A DNA stretch of 11,041 nt from Bacteroidota bacterium (lineage in GTDB: Bacteria; Bacteroidota; Bacteroidia; Bacteroidales; PUMT01): NCBI GenBank assembly GCA_003567115.1, contig PXAP01000050.1:1-11041 (forward strand), given 5' to 3'. Shown here in pieces: positions 8,086 through 11,041 of this stretch. The position numbers were made by a program, and so were the translations under genes. The stretch's first letter is position 1; the number at the start of each line of letters is the position of its first letter. Below the pieces are notes generated by a model. That model was not told the DNA's origin, did no database searches, and saw only the letters and a program-made list of their open reading frames with translations.

Positions 8086-8093
8086 CAAAAATA
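8086..8093 (-). promoter_or_regulatory. Weak candidate -7 box for the transglycosylase operon
   Basis: On the minus strand this reads TATTTTTG, an exact match to the Bacteroidota -7 consensus TAnnTTTG, about 130 bp before the GTG start. No TTG-type -33 element sits at the expected distance upstream, and the area is AT-rich, so a chance match is quite possible. The rest of the 191-bp gap (7954-8144) holds no gene. Confidence 0.2.
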
Positions 8094-8144
8094 ACGAAAA
8101 TAAAATAATAATTAATACAGGGTCGGGGGTAATAAAACAGAAAA

Positions 8145-9509
8145 TCAGAACCTGTAAGAAAGTCCGCTGAAAAAGGACAAGGAATAAGGACGGGAAAAGA
8201 AGCTTCCCTCTTTGTTTGCAGGGGTTATAAAATGGCTGTATCTGGGTTCAAATTTAAGATATATATTGTTGCTTATTTCACGTTCAAGTCCCATGGCAAT
8301 TATCCCGCTAATAGCAAAGCTATTGATATTTCCGGTCTGTCCTATATTGATTCTTTCTTCCCGGTATTTCAGCATCACTTTGTTCCCTACCAGGTAATTT
8401 ACTCCCAATCCTCCGCTGACCACAAGATCGGTGTTACCGCTTATTAACCGGTAACTAAACAAAACAGGGGCCTGCAGGTAATATAAACCCTGTGCCATAG
8501 TGCCCCGGTCATGGAAATATCCCTGTTTAAGAGAGACTGGAATAGAGTCTGTAAAATTCTCAAGTATCCGGGTTTGATTATCTGTCAGGTATAACGATGC
8601 TTCGGATGAATAAATAATTCCAAGAGAGTTGTCTACAGGCTGGATATTTGCCGGGATTGTTCCCTTTCCTGCGTTTCGCAGTGCTGCTACGTGTGAAGGA
8701 TTACGAATGACCTGTACATCCGGGATGCTTTGACCCGACTTTACCAGGGTCATTCCTGATTGCAAAGAAAGTCTGTCGTTTATTATATAGCGGATAGCTA
8801 TACTTCCGGAAAAACCAAAAAGTCCCGATTCAAAGTTATTATACCTGGAGGTGTTGGTATTCCAGTTATACTTTTCCGATAATGTACGGTAGGAGTAATT
8901 TGGCGCAACCATTATGCTGGCGGTCCATCTCCGTTTTGGTTCGTGACCGGTCCGATCTGTTTCGGAATAAGCCGGTGAATGTCTTTCTGATGCTTCCTTT
9001 AAATTCATTACCGGTTTTACATAAGGAATTTCGCCGGGAGTTATTGAGGGGGCAGGTTCGGAGAGTATGAAGTCTGCAATTTTCTCCTTTGTTAAAAATA
9101 TTCCGGGTTTCAAATCCGGTATTGACTCTCTTTTTTCAGTCACAATATAAGGATCCTCATAAATGATTTCCTTGATATCTGTGACTGGTTCCATGTCAGT
9201 TATTAAGGGGGGGTGGCCGGGGGCAGGCATGTCAGCCGTTTCAGGTATCGGACTTATTACCATTTTGTCGGGTGGCAGGTAGTTGTCCCTAATGGTGTCC
9301 TGTCTGAAAATGTGGATAAGACCCCCGCCAAGCCCCAATAATATAATAACTGCTGCTGCAATTCTGATAACAAAATTTATTGTGCCCGACCTTTTCCTTT
9401 CTGAAAGACGGGCATTTATTTTTCTCCATACCTCCGGAGGTGGTGCAGATTCATGATATGATAACCGTTTTCTGAAAAATGTATCAATATGTTGTTTCTT
9501 TTCAACCAT
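8145..9509 (-). CDS. Dual membrane-spanning anti-sigma factor-like protein with C-terminal outer-membrane beta-barrel
   Basis: The 454-residue product has four zones. Residues 1-42 are a charged cytoplasmic segment (HIDTFFRKRL, APPPEVWRKINARL) resembling the short sigma-binding heads of Bacteroidota anti-sigma factors. Residues 44-66 are one hydrophobic helix. Residues about 70-193 are a Pro/Glu-rich, low-structure linker. Residues about 195-454 alternate like outer-membrane strands (ASIMVAPNYSYRTL, GFSGSIAIRYIINDRLSLQSG, YYLQAPVLFSYRL, IYLKFEPRYSHF) and end in Phe (SGLSYRF), the usual outer-membrane assembly signal. There is no signal peptide before the helix. The order suggests a protein threading from cytoplasm through the inner membrane and periplasm into the outer membrane. 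This fits the dual membrane-spanning anti-sigma (Dma) class reported in Bacteroides thetaiotaomicron, which works with ECF21-type sigma factors. The ATG overlaps the sigma gene by 8 nt, with AAGGA just upstream. The stimulus is unknown; assignment rests on architecture and gene pairing. Confidence 0.87.
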   Translation of the reverse strand: MVEKKQHIDTFFRKRLSYHESAPPPEVWRKINARLSERKRSGTINFVIRIAAAVIILLGLGGGLIHIFRQDTIRDNYLPPDKMVISPIPETADMPAPGHPPLITDMEPVTDIKEIIYEDPYIVTEKRESIPDLKPGIFLTKEKIADFILSEPAPSITPGEIPYVKPVMNLKEASERHSPAYSETDRTGHEPKRRWTASIMVAPNYSYRTLSEKYNWNTNTSRYNNFESGLFGFSGSIAIRYIINDRLSLQSGMTLVKSGQSIPDVQVIRNPSHVAALRNAGKGTIPANIQPVDNSLGIIYSSEASLYLTDNQTRILENFTDSIPVSLKQGYFHDRGTMAQGLYYLQAPVLFSYRLISGNTDLVVSGGLGVNYLVGNKVMLKYREERINIGQTGNINSFAISGIIAMGLEREISNNIYLKFEPRYSHFITPANKEGSFFSRPYSLSFFSGLSYRF

Positions 9510-10065
9510 TTTTCCTTATTTTCCTGGCCTCTTTCTGATAACTGTTCTTTACCATACCTTTTAATGCAATTCTGGCGCGGTGCAGGTGTGATTTTGATGT
9601 ATTTTCAGGAATTCCGGTCATCTTTGCTATTTCCGTATGATTAAAACCTTCGATAGCGTAAAGATTGAAAATCATGCGCTGGTTAACCGGCAATTTCTGT
9701 ATCATCCTGATAAGTTCTTCTTCTTCCCGCTCAAATTTGACATCTGGTATATCATAGTGTGTATTTTCCTTTATTTCGGTGTTTATAACATACATTTGCT
9801 TTTTCTTTCTGAGAATTTGCAGGGCTGTATTCACCATAATTCTTCTTACCCATCCTTCAAAAGAACCCTCGTTCCGGTAATTTTTTATGTTTTCAAAAAC
9901 CTTTATAAAACCTTCCTGCAAAAAGTCACAGGCCTCATCGGCATCTGAAGCATATTGAAGACATACTGCATACATTCCGGGCGATAAAATGTTATACAGC
10001 TCTTCCTGGCTCTTTCTTTTTTCTGCAATGCAGCCGGCAATAATATCGGTTATATTATCCGTCAA
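9502..10065 (-). CDS. ECF-type RNA polymerase sigma factor (sigma-70 family, ECF21-like)
   Basis: The 187-residue product has the two-domain ECF layout. Sigma region 2 spans about residues 21-88 (EACDFLQEGFIKVFENI, SFEGWVRRIMVNTALQILRK), binding the core polymerase and melting the -10 region. An acidic linker follows (about 96-118), then region 4 at about 115-170 (KLPVNQRMIFNLYAIEGFNH, EIAKMTGIPENTSKSHLHRAR), the helix-turn-helix that reads the -35 element. No extra C-terminal domain is present; the tail is short and basic. The start must be TTG at 10063-10065: TAA occurs five codons upstream and the first internal Met is residue 31, within region 2. It overlaps the downstream anti-sigma gene by 8 nt, which strongly implies a cognate pair. 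An 8-bp inverted repeat lies 11 nt before the start codon. Placement in the ECF21 group is inferred from the partner's architecture. Confidence 0.95.
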   Translation of the reverse strand: MTDNITDIIAGCIAEKRKSQEELYNILSPGMYAVCLQYASDADEACDFLQEGFIKVFENIKNYRNEGSFEGWVRRIMVNTALQILRKKKQMYVINTEIKENTHYDIPDVKFEREEEELIRMIQKLPVNQRMIFNLYAIEGFNHTEIAKMTGIPENTSKSHLHRARIALKGMVKNSYQKEARKIRKNG

Positions 10066-10076
10066 TTTATCCGCTT

Positions 10077-10098
10077 TTTACTTTATTACCAAAGTAAA
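10077..10098. promoter_or_regulatory. Perfect 8-bp inverted repeat just upstream of the sigma factor start
   Basis: On the plus strand TTTACTTT (10077-10084) and AAAGTAAA (10091-10098) are perfect complements around the 6-nt loop ATTACC. On the minus strand it contains TTACTTTG (10097-10090), one mismatch from the Bacteroidota -7 box TAnnTTTG, about 25 nt before the TTG start. It could be an operator over the sigma promoter or a small hairpin in the 5' leader. Confidence 0.5.
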
Positions 10099-10167
10099 CA
10101 TTTTTATGATAAATTAACGAATATAATAACTTTAAATTTTAATTCCGGTCCTTTAATTACAAGATGC

Positions 10168-10207
10168 AAAAATATAACCAAGGGTTGCAGCTGGTTATAT
10201 TTTTTTT
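10168..10207 (+). terminator. Terminator-like hairpin with T-run in the divergent region
   Basis: AAAAATATAACCA (10168-10180) and TGGTTATATTTTT (10192-10204) are perfect 13-bp complements around an 11-nt loop (AGGGTTGCAGC). On the plus strand the arm merges into eight consecutive Ts (10200-10207). Read on the minus strand it ends in five Ts, so it could act in both directions. No gene lies upstream on the plus strand, so it may be a leader attenuator or an insulator between divergent units rather than a gene-end terminator. The stem is AT-rich apart from four G-C or C-G positions near the loop. Confidence 0.55.
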
Positions 10208-10451
10208 CTGATATATCCGGGATTTAATTTTTATTAATCTTTATTAAGATAATTTAATATAATAAAATGTTATTATTGTGATAGGGAATTTCATAAACGG
10301 GCGGTCTTATAATATAGCATAATTACTTCAAGTTGTGAGAGAAAATATTGTTAGATATATACATTTTACCTGCCTTTTAATTAATTAACAAAGAAAGCAG
10401 TCGTGCTAGCATGATGCCAGCGTATTAAAAATTAACATAATACTTTGAATT

Positions 10452-11041
10452 ATGAAATCTGTAATTTTTTTTATTACAATTCTGTTAATGCCATTGTTTG
10501 CTGTTACAGGCTTAACAGATGATTATAAATTAATCAATCAGGGACCAGACCAAAAACTTCATCAATATACTCTTCATACTGCTTCTCATAAGTTGCATCT
10601 GCATTTTAACAAGAACCAGTATAATGCCGGTGACGGAATCTGGTTTAGCGCATATCTTTTGAATTCTGTCACACATCTTCCCGATACATCCAAAACCAGC
10701 ATAAATATTGAAATGACAGATTCCAGGGGAGTTTTGATGGCAAAGCAGATATTATTGGCTGAGAACGGGGTTGCGGAAGGAAACATCAGTCTGCCGCCAA
10801 CAATTCCTGACGGTAATTATTTTATTCGTGCCTATACTGACTGGATGAAAAATTTTGGGGAGGAGTATTATTTCACCCGTTATTTTTACATTAATAATCC
10901 GGCATATGAAGATATCATACCAACTTCAGATGCCCGTGAAAACAGAAGGTTTAACAGGGAGATTTCCAGATTGGCTGACGATTTTGACATTGCATTTTTC
11001 CCCGAAGGCGGTGATATGATACCGGGTGTAACCAACCGGAT
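10452..11041 (+). CDS. Secreted MG2-domain (alpha-2-macroglobulin-like) protein, N-terminal part, runs off the window
   Basis: From ATG at 10452 the frame stays open to the window end, giving 196 complete codons with no stop. Residues 1-20 are a signal peptide (MKSVIFFITILLMPLFAVTG). Residues about 45-147 match the macroglobulin MG2 pattern found in large Bacteroidota secreted proteins: LHFNKNQYNAGDGIWFSAYL, then NGVAEGNISLP, GNYFIRAYTDWMKNFGEEYY and FYINNP. After a charged linker comes FFPEGGDMIPGVTNR (182-196), a recurrent motif opening the next domain in these proteins. Family members are usually several hundred residues longer and many carry a carboxypeptidase-like or TonB plug-type domain towards the C terminus. 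It is divergent from the sigma/anti-sigma operon, so it could be a regulated target or merely a neighbour. The family is known by domain only; its cellular role is not settled. Confidence 0.87.
   Translation, partial: MKSVIFFITILLMPLFAVTGLTDDYKLINQGPDQKLHQYTLHTASHKLHLHFNKNQYNAGDGIWFSAYLLNSVTHLPDTSKTSINIEMTDSRGVLMAKQILLAENGVAEGNISLPPTIPDGNYFIRAYTDWMKNFGEEYYFTRYFYINNPAYEDIIPTSDARENRRFNREISRLADDFDIAFFPEGGDMIPGVTNR

Larger units (their letters stand above)
10066..10451. other. 386-bp divergent regulatory region, no gene
   Basis: This AT-rich region separates the minus-strand sigma operon from the plus-strand MG2 gene. I see no convincing open frame. It holds an inverted repeat next to the sigma start (10077-10098), a terminator-like hairpin (10168-10207), long A/T runs with many TAAT-type words (about 10220-10285), and the palindrome TGCTAGCA (10404-10411), which lies about 40 bp before the MG2 gene. 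Promoters for both directions must lie here, but no complete -33/-7 pair could be identified. Confidence 0.75.

Noticed and set aside
8116..8156. TACAGG/CCTGTA inverted repeat at the end of the anti-sigma gene
   Set aside because: Six pairs around a 29-nt loop, with only a scattered T-rich tail on the minus strand; not convincing as a terminator.
1..11041. Search for CRISPR arrays, tRNA genes, transposases, integrases or phage genes
   Set aside because: No regularly spaced direct repeats, no tRNA-like folds that I could recognise, and no coding region with mobile-element motifs were seen.

Overview
The window looks like chromosomal DNA of a member of the Bacteroidota, probably Bacteroidales or a related anaerobic or marine order. 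The evidence is moderate to low G+C, near absence of Shine-Dalgarno sequences, UvrA and LOG proteins of Bacteroidota type, several outer-membrane beta-barrel proteins, a SPOR-tailed surface protein, and an MG2-domain protein of a type I know mainly from this phylum. There are no tRNA or rRNA genes, no CRISPR array, and no recognisable insertion sequence or phage gene.

Layout from left to right. Positions 1-54 may hold the 3' tail of a plus-strand gene. From 171 to 10065 every gene is on the minus strand. Read in transcription order from the right, they are: an ECF sigma factor (10065-9502); its 8-nt-overlapping partner, an anti-sigma-like protein with an inner-membrane helix and a C-terminal outer-membrane barrel (9509-8145); a membrane-anchored lytic transglycosylase (7953-6976); UvrA (6900-4024); a LOG/TIGR00730 phosphoribohydrolase-like protein 15 nt after uvrA (4008-3295); a 319-bp gap holding a nested inverted repeat; an exported protein with two copies of a beta-rich module plus a SPOR domain (2975-1662); and an outer-membrane protein with a barrel, thrombospondin-type-3 calcium repeats and a terminal EF-hand (1550-171). 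On the right, a 386-bp AT-rich divergent region with two clear inverted repeats separates the sigma factor from a plus-strand MG2-domain secreted protein that runs off the window end (10452-11041).

How the genes fit together. Most encode cell-envelope functions: peptidoglycan cleavage, septal or peptidoglycan binding (SPOR), outer-membrane barrels and envelope stress signalling. The most interesting unit is the sigma/anti-sigma pair. The anti-sigma protein appears to reach from the cytoplasm through the inner membrane and periplasm into the outer membrane, so it could report outer-membrane state directly to a sigma factor. This matches the dual membrane-spanning anti-sigma architecture recently described in Bacteroides. 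The uvrA-LOG pair is a separate DNA-repair/nucleotide module, possibly co-transcribed with the transglycosylase. Three genes (sigma factor, transglycosylase, uvrA) have no usable ATG and seem to start at TTG or GTG.
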